This document shows, in pieces, positions 8,776 to 16,982 of a DNA stretch of 64,000 nucleotides. Origin of the DNA: Bacillota bacterium. Lineage in GTDB: Bacteria; Bacillota; Clostridia; Christensenellales; SZUA-584. Both the position numbers and the translations under genes were made by a program. The notes under the pieces were generated by a model that worked only from the letters and a program-made list of their open reading frames with translations, was not told the DNA's origin and did no database searches. Position 1 is the stretch's first letter. Every line of letters begins with the position of its first letter. Where the stretch lies: positions 91,959-155,958 of the forward strand of contig JAEZJG010000014.1 of the NCBI GenBank assembly GCA_023415795.1. The letters run 5' to 3'.

Positions 8776-9854
8776 TTATTTTCCGAAATAAAGATCACTG
8801 ATGACCTGTGAGGATTTACGCTTGCTCTCATTGACGACGTGCGCATATTGCTTCAGGGTGAAGCGTGCGTCAGTGTGTCCAACAAACTCCTGAACGGTCT
8901 TTGGAGACAGACCCGATTCAATTAAGTATGTCACGACTGTATGTCGAAGGTCGTGCAGCCGCATCTTTGGGAACCCTGCTTTTGCTGCGGCCTGTTTATA
9001 GCATCTGGTCAGCTTTGCAGGGCGGACGGGCTTTCCAATTTCGTTTGTGAAAATCAGAGGTGATGCTTGTTTCATAGCATTGGAGGCATTTCGTTTGTAA
9101 AGCTCTGAGAGCGTGTCTAGCAGCACATCCGGCGCAGGAAGGGTACGATAGGAGGACTCGGTCTTTAGATCGCCGATTTCAAGGCTGTGCGTTTCCTCAA
9201 CGTAGATAAGAGAACGGTTTATCGAAATCGTCTTTTCTGTAAAATCGATATCTGACCAATATAGCCCCATAACCTCGCTTCTGCGAATACCAAGTATGGC
9301 ACAAGTCAAAATAGCTTCATACAGTTCGGTATCTTTTATAGCGTCAATAATACTTTTCAACTCATCCCGCTCAGGGATGACGTATTCAAAGCTTTTGCTT
9401 TTCGGAAGCGTGATATTATCACATGGGTTGTGCATCAGCAAGTTGGTTTTGACAGCCTTATTTAAAGCCGTAGAGAGGACCCCATGCACATTTCTTATTG
9501 TCTTGGGGCTGTAAGTCTTCGCTGGACAAATTAGCACTTCCTCTTTATTTATAGTTTTTATTTTGCGGCTTTAAATTCGGTCATCAGCATTTTATTATAA
9601 ATCTGCTGAATCTGAAGTGTGGTCAAGTCTTTCAAACGCATCTGCCCGACCGATGGAATAATGTGCTTTTTCATGTAGCCCATCGCCGCTGTTTTGGTAT
9701 TAGAACGCATGTGTGCGCAATAGGTATCAAAATACTGATCGAGGTATGCTTCAACAGTGATCTTACCAGCGTTGTTGCGTTGTTTGCGTTGCCCATTTTC
9801 ATAAACGTCAAAACGTACACGATACTTGTCTCCGCGTTTACTAATAGTAGCCAT
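8776..9854 (-). pseudogene. int: Tyrosine-recombinase integrase, frameshifted
   Basis: Two adjacent frames make one phage/ICE-type integrase. The N-terminal piece (9558-9854, 98 residues) has the arm-type domain start (MATISKRGDKYRVRF) and a SAM-like core-binding part. The C-terminal piece (8776-9537, 253 residues) has the catalytic residues: Arg in GIRRSEVMGLYW, the HDLRHT box, GHTDARFT and the tyrosine in LKQYAHV. The frames differ and stop codons lie between them around 9540-9560. The arm domain is also shorter than usual after residue 25 (QRKQRN joins directly to the GKITVEAYLDQY segment), hinting at a further small deletion. It ends beside attL, the usual place for int. It would catalyse integration and excision if whole; two separate polypeptides with activity are unlikely. 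Confidence 0.88.
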
Positions 9855-9925
9855 CTTAAACCTCCTTGTATTGAATTGAAGCCCGCTTTATTCCAATATA
9901 CTAAATAGGATGTACGACATTTTGG

Positions 9926-11035
9926 TCACTGCCTTTTCGCATATCTCCGATCCATGTTCACCCACTCCATAAATTTATCCTTACTCATCGTGCCAGCAAT
10001 ACACTGATCACGCTTTACTCTGGCCTCGTCCGACCATTCAAGGAATTCTGTCTGGGACATTGTACCGACACGGACGCGGGAATGGTTGCGCTTGTACGCC
10101 TTGTGAAACTCCTTGCGGATCGGGTCGGCATGCACCTTATCCATGTACTTATTGAGCGCCCCAACGTCCTGACATGTCTTTCCCGGCTGGTCAGCCAGTG
10201 GGCGTGAACAATACTCGATATCGCTTCTGCCGTCCAGGATAAAATACCGTCTGCAGTTCGCGCATTTCCTTATAGGTATGCCCAGAGATACTATCTTTAT
10301 CAGCTCAAAACGCATCAGCGCCCAGCCGGTGGGCAGGACTGTCATTTCGGCGATCTGTGGCTTTTGTTTTTTTAGCTTGTTAGCCAACTCTTCGATAGAA
10401 AAATCCCCGTCAGTTGATATCTCTTCGCTGATAACCAGCCGGGAAGAAAAAGTATCCGTCTCAAAATACAGCGGCTGCTCTCTCTTTGATTTGCGCCATT
10501 GCTCATAGATATAAAGCCTTTCAGTGGGAGAAAGCTGCTGGTATTGCTCTTCACCAGCTCCATCCACACAGAACTCAAGCTGCTGCTTCATAAAGGTCTG
10601 CATACCCAGCGCATGAATGGAGAATACACCAATCAAAAACGGCTTGGATACTGTGCGATATGTGACGTTTTTAAATCTATCGCTACTTTGTTCCAGAAAT
10701 GCGACTTCCTGCAGAAATTGATTTCGCAGCGCTTCAAACCCCACCTTTGTGTTGGATTTTCCATGAAAGATTGTGTCCAGCAGCAATTCGACAAAAAAGC
10801 GCAGGTAGATGTTTTGCGTATCCAACTTGCTGAGTATTCCTTCGAAACTTGGAACCTTCGCATGTGTTGCAAGGCTGTATGCATGGTCAAGTGCTTCGTT
10901 CAACTTTCTCAGATCGTAATAAATAAAATCTAGCAGCTGCTGCCCGACTAAGACTTCCCTTTGGCGGCGTAGTTGATTCTGTCCTTCAATGAGAACTTCC
11001 ATTTTGCTTTCAGACATCCTTGCATAGTACGCCAT
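9926..11035 (-). CDS. DUF6076-like zinc-ribbon protein of mobile elements
   Basis: 369 residues. ATG 11035 is chosen because AGGAG lies six bases upstream; a TTG two codons earlier sits too close to it. The long N-terminal part is helical and unassigned. Around residues 275-315 a Cys cluster (IRKCANCRRYFI, then EYCSR and GKTCQDVGA) resembles the zinc-ribbon tail of DUF6076-type and CGNR-like proteins found in clostridial mobile elements. The C-terminus contains two similar GTMSQTEFLEW / GTMSKDKFMEW segments. It lies between int and the excisionase-like gene on the opposite strand to the replication genes. A DNA- or RNA-binding role is likely from the ribbon, but the function is unknown and the family name is from memory. 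Confidence 0.6.
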   Translation of the reverse strand: MAYYARMSESKMEVLIEGQNQLRRQREVLVGQQLLDFIYYDLRKLNEALDHAYSLATHAKVPSFEGILSKLDTQNIYLRFFVELLLDTIFHGKSNTKVGFEALRNQFLQEVAFLEQSSDRFKNVTYRTVSKPFLIGVFSIHALGMQTFMKQQLEFCVDGAGEEQYQQLSPTERLYIYEQWRKSKREQPLYFETDTFSSRLVISEEISTDGDFSIEELANKLKKQKPQIAEMTVLPTGWALMRFELIKIVSLGIPIRKCANCRRYFILDGRSDIEYCSRPLADQPGKTCQDVGALNKYMDKVHADPIRKEFHKAYKRNHSRVRVGTMSQTEFLEWSDEARVKRDQCIAGTMSKDKFMEWVNMDRRYAKRQ

Positions 11036-11270
11036 ATACAACTCCTGAATAACGACTATTGATATTAGTACAAAACGATAATGACTAGTCGTTAAAATTG
11101 TTGTCCAACTCTATTGAAATCATATCAGGCGTCATGTATTGTGTCAATACGGAAAATAATACGACAAAAAATGATAATCGTTATATGAGGGGGTGTGAAT
11201 CATAACAACAGGATTGCCAGTAAAGCAGTGGCAAGAAAAGGACTTTGATAAAAGAATAGGAGGAACCACC

Positions 11271-11476
11271 ATGAAGCAACCAAAACGTCTTACGATCAAC
11301 TGCCGATCATACTCAACGCCAACGCAATCGCCCAAACGCTTGGTATCTCTAGGGCCGGAGCATATGAGCTGATGAACAGCGAAGGATTCCCGACACTGCG
11401 AATCGGTAAGCGCATGATGGTCAGTAAAGAGCATTTCATCCAATGGATTGAACGCAGAAGCGGTGAAGCGGTATGA
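11271..11476 (+). pseudogene. Excisionase-like helix-turn-helix protein, frameshifted
   Basis: ATG 11271 has a textbook AGGAGG, but its frame stops after about 30 codons. The +2 frame from 11279 on reads TKTSYDQLPIILNANAIAQT, then LGISRAGAYELMNSEGFPTL and RIGKRMMVSKEHFIQWIERR: a winged-helix MerR/Xis-type (helix_turn_helix_17) DNA-binding protein. The total of 206 nt is one base short of 69 codons, so one base has been lost near 11277-11280, probably an A of CAAACC. The stop overlaps the ATG of the next gene (ATGA). Intact, it would act as directionality factor or replication regulator. A sequencing error is possible. Confidence 0.75.
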
Positions 11477-12558
11477 GCGCGAAGCTGCAAACCATTGATG
11501 CCGAAACACTACTGGCCACGCCGCTAAAGCCCGTCCCTTTCATTGTCGACGGGCTTATCCCATGTGGTCTGCATATCTTAGCCGGCAGTCCGAAGATAGG
11601 CAAGAGCTGGCTGATGCTGTGGCTGTGCCTGAAGGTCGCGGCTGGAGAGCCTGTGTGGGAACGTACGACCAATCATTGCGGCGTTCTGTATCTTTGCCTG
11701 GAGGATACGTTCAACCGGATTCAGAACCGATTGTTTGAGATCACAGACACAGCGCCGAGCAATCTGCATTTTGCAGTCATGGCTGATCAGATTGGTACTG
11801 GTCTACAGCAGCAGATAGAAGACTTCCTGAAGCAGGTGCCGGAAACGAGGTTGGTTGTAATCGATACGCTTCAGCGTGTACGTGGCATGGATGTATCGTC
11901 CAACGCCTACGCGAATGATTATCGGGATATCTGTGAACTTAAGCAGATTGCAGATAAACATCGGGTAGCGATTAAGCTGGTGCACCATCTGCGTAAACAT
12001 TCAGACAAAGACCCATTCATGATGGTATCCGGCACCACGGGTCTGACTGGTGGTGTGGATACCACATATGTGCTGGAGAAGGACAAACGTTCCGACAATG
12101 TTGCCAAGCTGTATGTCACCGGCCGGGATGTGGAGTACATGGAGCTGACGTTGCAGTTTGAGAACTGTATATGGGAATGCATCTCCTGTGAAACCGCCGA
12201 GGATGTGAGGAAGCGCGAAACGCCGGAGTTCATTTTCCGGGTGGTCAGCTTCATGGCTGGACGCGGTGAATGGCGCGGGAGTGCCACGGATTTGCTTGAT
12301 GAGATGGTGGATACCACAACAGCAGTCAACGCGGTCACGAAGTTACTGAATCAGCATCACGGCGTATTGACCGAAAACGGTATTGAATACCGATACAATC
12401 GCACCGGAAAAAGACGATTGATACGGCTACGGAGTGACGGTTGTGACAGTTGTGACACCGAAATCCGGGTAGGGAAACAACCGTCACTGCCGTCACCAAC
12501 TGTCACCTGCGGGGACAGTCAGTCTCGCAGAGCACACGACTTTGCGTGCAAAGTCTAG
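11473..12558 (+). CDS. RepA-like AAA ATPase (DnaB-family helicase fold)
   Basis: 361 residues. Walker A is HILAGSPKIGKSWLMLWLCL (about 34-53) and Walker B is TRLVVIDTLQR; later IKLVHHLRKH and VSGTTGLTGGVDTTYVLEKD are the sensor regions typical of the RepA/AAA_25 hexameric ATPases of plasmids and integrative elements. These load or act as replicative helicases for an excised circle. The C-terminal 90 residues may be a winged helix (ATDLLDEMVDTTTAVNAVTK). Its start overlaps the excisionase-like frame by four bases, so the two were one operon. It is the only element backbone gene on this strand that is still open. Confidence 0.82.
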   Translation: MSAKLQTIDAETLLATPLKPVPFIVDGLIPCGLHILAGSPKIGKSWLMLWLCLKVAAGEPVWERTTNHCGVLYLCLEDTFNRIQNRLFEITDTAPSNLHFAVMADQIGTGLQQQIEDFLKQVPETRLVVIDTLQRVRGMDVSSNAYANDYRDICELKQIADKHRVAIKLVHHLRKHSDKDPFMMVSGTTGLTGGVDTTYVLEKDKRSDNVAKLYVTGRDVEYMELTLQFENCIWECISCETAEDVRKRETPEFIFRVVSFMAGRGEWRGSATDLLDEMVDTTTAVNAVTKLLNQHHGVLTENGIEYRYNRTGKRRLIRLRSDGCDSCDTEIRVGKQPSLPSPTVTCGDSQSRRAHDFACKV

Positions 12559-12725
12559 TGTGTTACACCGCTATTGTCTGTCGTGGCTCGGTCGATCTGC
12601 CAGTTCGAAACAGGTCGATCAAGCTACTCAAAGCAGTTGTGGGACGCGGTGTTTCTGTGGCGAAGCGATGCGGGCACATAAAAAATAGCGGTGTTCTGAA
12701 CAAGGAGTACATGCATCAGGAGATG

Positions 12726-12784
12726 TGAACCATGATGGTTCATGAATGACGCTGATTGAGAAGGACCTGCACCATAACGGTGCA
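12726..12784 (+). other. Candidate origin of transfer upstream of the MobV relaxase
   Basis: Two inverted repeats lie 24-82 bp before the relaxase start: TGAACCAT G ATGGTTCA (12726-12742) and TGCACC ATAAC GGTGCA (12768-12784). MobV relaxases nick at hairpins directly upstream of their own gene, so this is the likely oriT. The rest of 12559-12807 shows no convincing gene. Confidence 0.45.
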
Positions 12785-12807
12785 TTGAAATTGCAAAGGA
12801 GGAAAAA

Positions 12808-13748
12808 ATGCCATATGCCATTATGCGATTCGCAAAAAGAAGAAAAGGGTCAATCAATTCAATGGAAGCTCACAACGAACGTATGAAAGAACAGTACAAA
12901 GTAACTCGGACATTGATACTTCAAAAACGACCGAGAATTATCACCTGATCCAGCCGCAGCACAGATATTATGCCGAGATCATGAGTAGGGTGGAAGCAGC
13001 GAAATGCCGCGTCCGAAAGGACAGTGTCCTGATGATTGAGGCTTTAATCACGGCAAGCCCAGAGTTCATGACAGCGCGATCTTCTATAGAACAGAGTGAG
13101 TATTTTGAACAGGCACTGACCTTTATTCGGAATGAAATGGGCGAAGAGAATGTGTTTGCGGCTACTGTTCATATGGATGAGAGGAACCCGCATATGCACG
13201 TCTGCATGGTTCCCTTAACACCTGATAAGCGTTTATCTGCTAAGACGATTATGGGGAACCAGAAGAAGCTGTCCGAATGGCAGACGAAGTTCCACGAGCA
13301 TATGTCGGCAAGGTGGAATGAATTGGAGCGTGGGGCTTCGGCTATGGAAACCCATCGGAAGCATATACCCGTATGGCTCTTCAAGAAGGCGCAGAGGCTG
13401 GATGTTCAGGCTGAAAAAATAAAACAGTCACTGGAGGACATCACAATGTTCAATGCGGGTAAGAAACGAGAAGAAGCGCTGAAAGCTCTGGAGATGTGGC
13501 TACCGGAGGCTGAGAGATTTACGGCCCAGGTGAAGGGAACGCAGGAATATATCGATCAGCTGGTGGATACAAGATCAGTTTTGGCGCAGAAGCTGAGTGA
13601 AAAAGAAGAACGGTATATAGAACTAAGCATGGAGGCGGCATATATGCAGCGTTCGCTTAAAGCTCAGCAGCGGCTGCTGGATAGGATTCCGCGAGAGGTG
13701 ATGGAGGAATTGAAACATGCGAAAAGGAACAGAGAGTTGGCGCGGTAA
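12808..13748 (+). pseudogene. mob: MobV (Pre/Mob) relaxase, frameshifted
   Basis: ATG 12808 follows GGAGG. The first frame (MPYAIMRFAKRRKGSINSME, then AHNERMKEQYK) is the MobV N-terminus and then runs into a stop near 12950. A second frame from about 12903 continues SNSDIDTSKTTENYHLIQPQ to residue 313. It carries the metal-binding motif HMDERNPHMHV of the Pre/Mob family, followed by a long coiled coil. The 941 nt are one base short of a whole number of codons; losing one A in CAAAAG near 12898-12902 explains it. Intact, it would nick oriT and lead the strand into a helper conjugation pore. The shortened frame from 12981 lacks the N-terminal catalytic region and is unlikely to work. Confidence 0.85.
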
Positions 13749-13756
13749 TAAAATAT

Positions 13757-14194
13757 TTGCACTTTGGGGGGGGGACTAATTTTCTCCTCTCCAAGAGCGG
13801 AGCAAAGGAGGTGGATGACGAAGTCTTAATGCGCTGGGGTATTGAAACGGCATTTCGGTCATTGAAATATGCGGTTGGCCTCGTTTGTTTTCATTCCAAA
13901 AAGGCGGAGCACATCTCACAGGAGGTATTTGCCTCTCTTATCATGAACAACTTTTCTGAAATGATCGCTTCTCAGTTTATCATTCAGAAAAAAGATACCA
14001 GATATGATTATCAGATAAACTACTTTGTAGCCGTACACGTTTGCAAGCGCTTTTTACACACCTGTGAGATGGCACACCCGCCCGATATTGAAGCTTTGAT
14101 TCTCGCGAACACTCTCCCTGTCAGAAATGGCCGTTGTTTTGCGCGCAAAGTCCGTTTCAGACAGGCCGTTAACTTCAATTACAGAATATCATAA
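13757..14194 (+). pseudogene. IS4-family transposase, C-terminal remnant
   Basis: The fragment reads MRWGIETAFRSLKYAVGLVC and continues FHSKKAEHISQEVFASLIMN, the Y-R-E-K region of DDE transposases of the IS4 group with the third acidic residue (E in GIETAF). The C-terminus (VRFRQAVNFNYRIS) looks complete, while the N-terminal two thirds, including both catalytic Asp residues, are missing. It begins straight after the relaxase, next to a run of nine G (13766-13774). It is a relic of an insertion at the border between backbone and cargo. Confidence 0.75.
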
Positions 14195-14249
14195 TCTGTT
14201 GTTAAGCCCTAACGTTTATTTTGTTTCCCCTTTCTTGCATCCTGTTCGA

Positions 14250-14293
14250 TACAAAGAAAAGAACGAGGACTTTTGCTTCTCGTCCTCGTTCTT
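14250..14293 (-). terminator. Hairpin terminator after the two-component operon
   Basis: AAGAACGAGGAC (14259-14270) is perfectly complementary to 14282-14293; on the minus strand TTTTCTTT follows. It also could terminate rightward transcripts from the IS relic. Between it and the kinase stop lie two more hairpins without T-runs: CTGGGGCAG/CTGCCCCAG (about 14355-14386), and GTAAAGAGTAA/TTACTCTTTAC overlapping the stop codon. Confidence 0.6.
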
Positions 14294-14416
14294 TCTTGCA
14301 TCATTGTTTTGTTAACTTAATGACATTGAGCTCGTTGCAGACTTTTTTGACATCCTGGGGCAGTCGCCCGAAGAAGGCTGCCCCAGATATATAGTAAAGA
14401 GTAACATTTGGGGGCA

Positions 14417-15976
14417 TTACTCTTTACACGCGCTTTTATTTCCAGCGCGGCGCACGTCAAACCAGAACTCCACACCGCCTTCCACGTTGCGTACGCCGTA
14501 CGGCTGGCCCGCAGCCGTCTGTATGGCCTTGACGATGGACAGGCCGAGGCCGTAGCTGTCACTGACGCGGGTGCGCGCGCTATCCGCCTTGTAGAAGCCG
14601 TCCCAGATATGGGGGAGCATATCCTCCGCAATGGGGTCGCCGGAGTTGAAAACGGTGATGCGGATACTGTTACCCCGGTCCTGCACCGCGATTTCCACGC
14701 GCTTATCCGCGCTGCTGTAGCGTGCTGCGTTGGAGAGGTAGTTTGCCAGCACCTGCTCGAAGCACATCGGGTCGAACACGCCGCAAACCTCATCGCTTGG
14801 CAGGAGCCTGACATCCAGCCGGTTTTCGGTAATGTAGCCGTCGTACTTGACCAGAAACGCCAGTATCCGCTCGCGCACGAGCAGCGTTTCCATGCGCAGC
14901 GTCACGCGGCCGCTTTCCAGACGCGACAGGTCCAGCATTTCGCGGAGCAGCCGGTTCATTTTGGCCGTTTCCTCCGCGATGATGGAGATGTATAAGTCCT
15001 TCTGCTGATCGGACTGCACGTAGCCCGCCGTGATTTCGTCGGCGTAGCCTTTTATCAGCGAAAGCGGCGTTCGAAGCTCGTGCGATGCGTTGGAGATGAA
15101 CTGCCGCTGCGCTTCGATGTCGCGCTCCAACTGCTTGTTTTGCTCGCGCAGTGTATCGAGAGCGGTTTTCAGCTTGTCGCCAAGCAGGTTGATATCGCTG
15201 CCGAGGCCTTCCAACTCGTCTCCCGTGCGTATATCGCATGTTTCGCCGAAATCCAGCGCCGCGATGCTGGCCACCTTGGCCCTGATCTGGCGTATCGGCT
15301 CCGTGAAGCGCCGCGACAGCTTGAACACGAGCAGCGTGCTGATTGCAAGCATGATCGCCGCGCACACGATCAGCAGTATGTTGGACTGGCGTATGCTCTG
15401 GTTGACCGGCGCGATGGCCTGCATCAGTATGATGGTGATGCCACTGTCCATCCGGCACGTGCAGATCAGCATCTCAATGCCCGTCATTGGCTCGGTGGCG
15501 ATGCCCAGCTTCGTGTTGTCGTCCACCTGTTCCCAGTTATCGGAGTTTGCCATCGGGGCGAAGGGGAATCGTCCTAAACCGCCGGGCGCATCCGGCGGCC
15601 TCTGACCACCATTATTAGCATCCGGCACGCCGCTGGGAACGGGAACCGGGCTATCTTTGCCGCTGGCTGTATCGCTTTGCCACGGCATCAGCCCGAATTC
15701 GCGTGAATCGGAATACAGCAGCTTTTCGTCGGTACGTACCACCACGTCGTAGGCGCTGCCCGCCGTCTGTTGCTTGATTTCGTCGCTCCAGACGCTCCAT
15801 TCCACCGAGTAGTCGATGTCTGACAGCGTTTCCATTGCGTGCAGCATCGACTGCTTGATGGAGCTATAATACAGCGGCTTTAGCAGCAGCGAGTTCGCGA
15901 GCAGTATGAGCACCGTGATGCCTAGCACCACCGCGATGATCAGAATAAAAAGCCGCCGCGATATGCTGGTTTTCAT
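14417..15976 (-). CDS. Sensor histidine kinase (HAMP type)
   Basis: 519 residues. TM1 is about 9-32; the extracellular sensor about 33-196 includes a Pro/Gly-rich insert (105-140); TM2 is about 198-218; HAMP about 219-272. HisKA has RQFISNASHELRTP with the phospho-accepting His299. The ATPase domain has the N box ANYLSNAARYS and the G box DSYGLGLSIVK. Its ATG overlaps the response regulator stop by four bases, so the two are co-translated. The pair is divergent from the adaptor/ABC operon at 16983, so it probably senses an envelope-active compound and controls that exporter. The signal is unknown. Confidence 0.93.
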   Translation of the reverse strand: MKTSISRRLFILIIAVVLGITVLILLANSLLLKPLYYSSIKQSMLHAMETLSDIDYSVEWSVWSDEIKQQTAGSAYDVVVRTDEKLLYSDSREFGLMPWQSDTASGKDSPVPVPSGVPDANNGGQRPPDAPGGLGRFPFAPMANSDNWEQVDDNTKLGIATEPMTGIEMLICTCRMDSGITIILMQAIAPVNQSIRQSNILLIVCAAIMLAISTLLVFKLSRRFTEPIRQIRAKVASIAALDFGETCDIRTGDELEGLGSDINLLGDKLKTALDTLREQNKQLERDIEAQRQFISNASHELRTPLSLIKGYADEITAGYVQSDQQKDLYISIIAEETAKMNRLLREMLDLSRLESGRVTLRMETLLVRERILAFLVKYDGYITENRLDVRLLPSDEVCGVFDPMCFEQVLANYLSNAARYSSADKRVEIAVQDRGNSIRITVFNSGDPIAEDMLPHIWDGFYKADSARTRVSDSYGLGLSIVKAIQTAAGQPYGVRNVEGGVEFWFDVRRAGNKSACKE

Positions 15977-16653
15977 GGTTCGACCTCGAATTTATACCCG
16001 TAGCCGCGCAGCGTTGTGATGTAACTGCCGCAGCGCCCCAGCTTGGTGCGCAGTCGGGTGATATGTGTGTCCACTGTGTTCGAAGAGCCCAGATAGTCGT
16101 ACCCCCAGACCGATTCGAGTATCTGGTCGCGGCTGAGTGAGATATTGTAGTTGTCCATAAGGTACTTGAGCAGATCATATTCCTTGCGGCTCAGCTGCAC
16201 GCGCTCGCTGTCCACGTATACCTCGCGCCCGTCTATGTCGATACGGATGCCGCCAAACGCGGTGCGCACGTGGCTTTCCTTATCGCTGCGGCGGAACAGC
16301 GCCTCCATGCGTGCCACCAGCACCATCGGCGTGAAAGGTTTGACTACATAGTCGTCTGCGCCGGCATCAAAGCCGCTGACCTGGTCGTAGTCCTCGCCCT
16401 TGGCGGTCAGCATGATGATCGGGCAGTCGGATATTTCGCGCAGCCGTCGGCAGCATTCAAAGCCGTCCATCTGCGGCATCATCACGTCGAGTATCACAAT
16501 GTCGGGGTTTTCGGTTTGGAATGTGTGCAGCGCAGTCACGCCGTTGTCCGCTTCTGCAACGGAAAAGCCGCGGCTTTCCAGCACCACGCGCAGCAGGTTG
16601 CGTATGCTCGTATCGTCGTCCACGACGAGTATTTTTTTTGCTTTGCTATTCAT
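15973..16653 (-). CDS. OmpR-family response regulator
   Basis: 226 residues from ATG 16653 (GGGGTG eight bases upstream); an ATG nine codons earlier has no ribosome binding site. The receiver domain is about 4-118 with Asp56 as phosphorylation site and Lys105 in VVKPF. The winged-helix domain (about 130-225) ends in VDTHITRLRTKLGRCGSYIT and TLRGYGYKF, the OmpR/PhoB signature. It is the first gene of a regulator-kinase operon and divergent from the MacB-like operon, its probable target. Confidence 0.94.
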   Translation of the reverse strand: MNSKAKKILVVDDDTSIRNLLRVVLESRGFSVAEADNGVTALHTFQTENPDIVILDVMMPQMDGFECCRRLREISDCPIIMLTAKGEDYDQVSGFDAGADDYVVKPFTPMVLVARMEALFRRSDKESHVRTAFGGIRIDIDGREVYVDSERVQLSRKEYDLLKYLMDNYNISLSRDQILESVWGYDYLGSSNTVDTHITRLRTKLGRCGSYITTLRGYGYKFEVEP

Positions 16654-16879
16654 CCTACACCCCAAAAAAATTATACGCATGTCGACTTATAATAAGGTAA
16701 CCGTATTCTGCCGGAATTACTAAGCCAAATTGCTGCCTTATTATACAGGTTCTGTTTAACAATAGCATGTTAAAAATATTAATAAAATATGAACATGTTT
16801 TTGCCCGGGTAGCAAAACTGACTGAATAACTGCCTTTTCGCTTGACCAAAAAAGTTTTTTTATTGTTCATGATTTGGTT

Positions 16880-16908
16880 TTGAAGCTGTAAGGTTTAAGT
16901 GTGATAAT
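16880..16908 (+). promoter_or_regulatory. Promoter of the adaptor/ABC exporter operon
   Basis: TTGAAG (16880-16885), a 17-bp spacer and GATAAT (16903-16908). The spacer and -35 hold imperfect GGTTT(tg)AAG / GGTTTAAG direct repeats 15 bp apart, which could be the response regulator site. The 329 bp between the two divergent operons hold no gene. Confidence 0.5.
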
Positions 16909-16982
16909 GGCAAAAGTTTAAGCGGCGCGCTTCGCAATGGCGCGGCGCGCACAAAACGCATTGAGCTAAAGGAGACATACTT

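Noticed and set aside
12546..12728. A 60-codon frame between RepA and the relaxase
   Set aside because: Overlaps the end of the ATPase gene, lacks a ribosome binding site and any motif; the region looks like the transfer origin.
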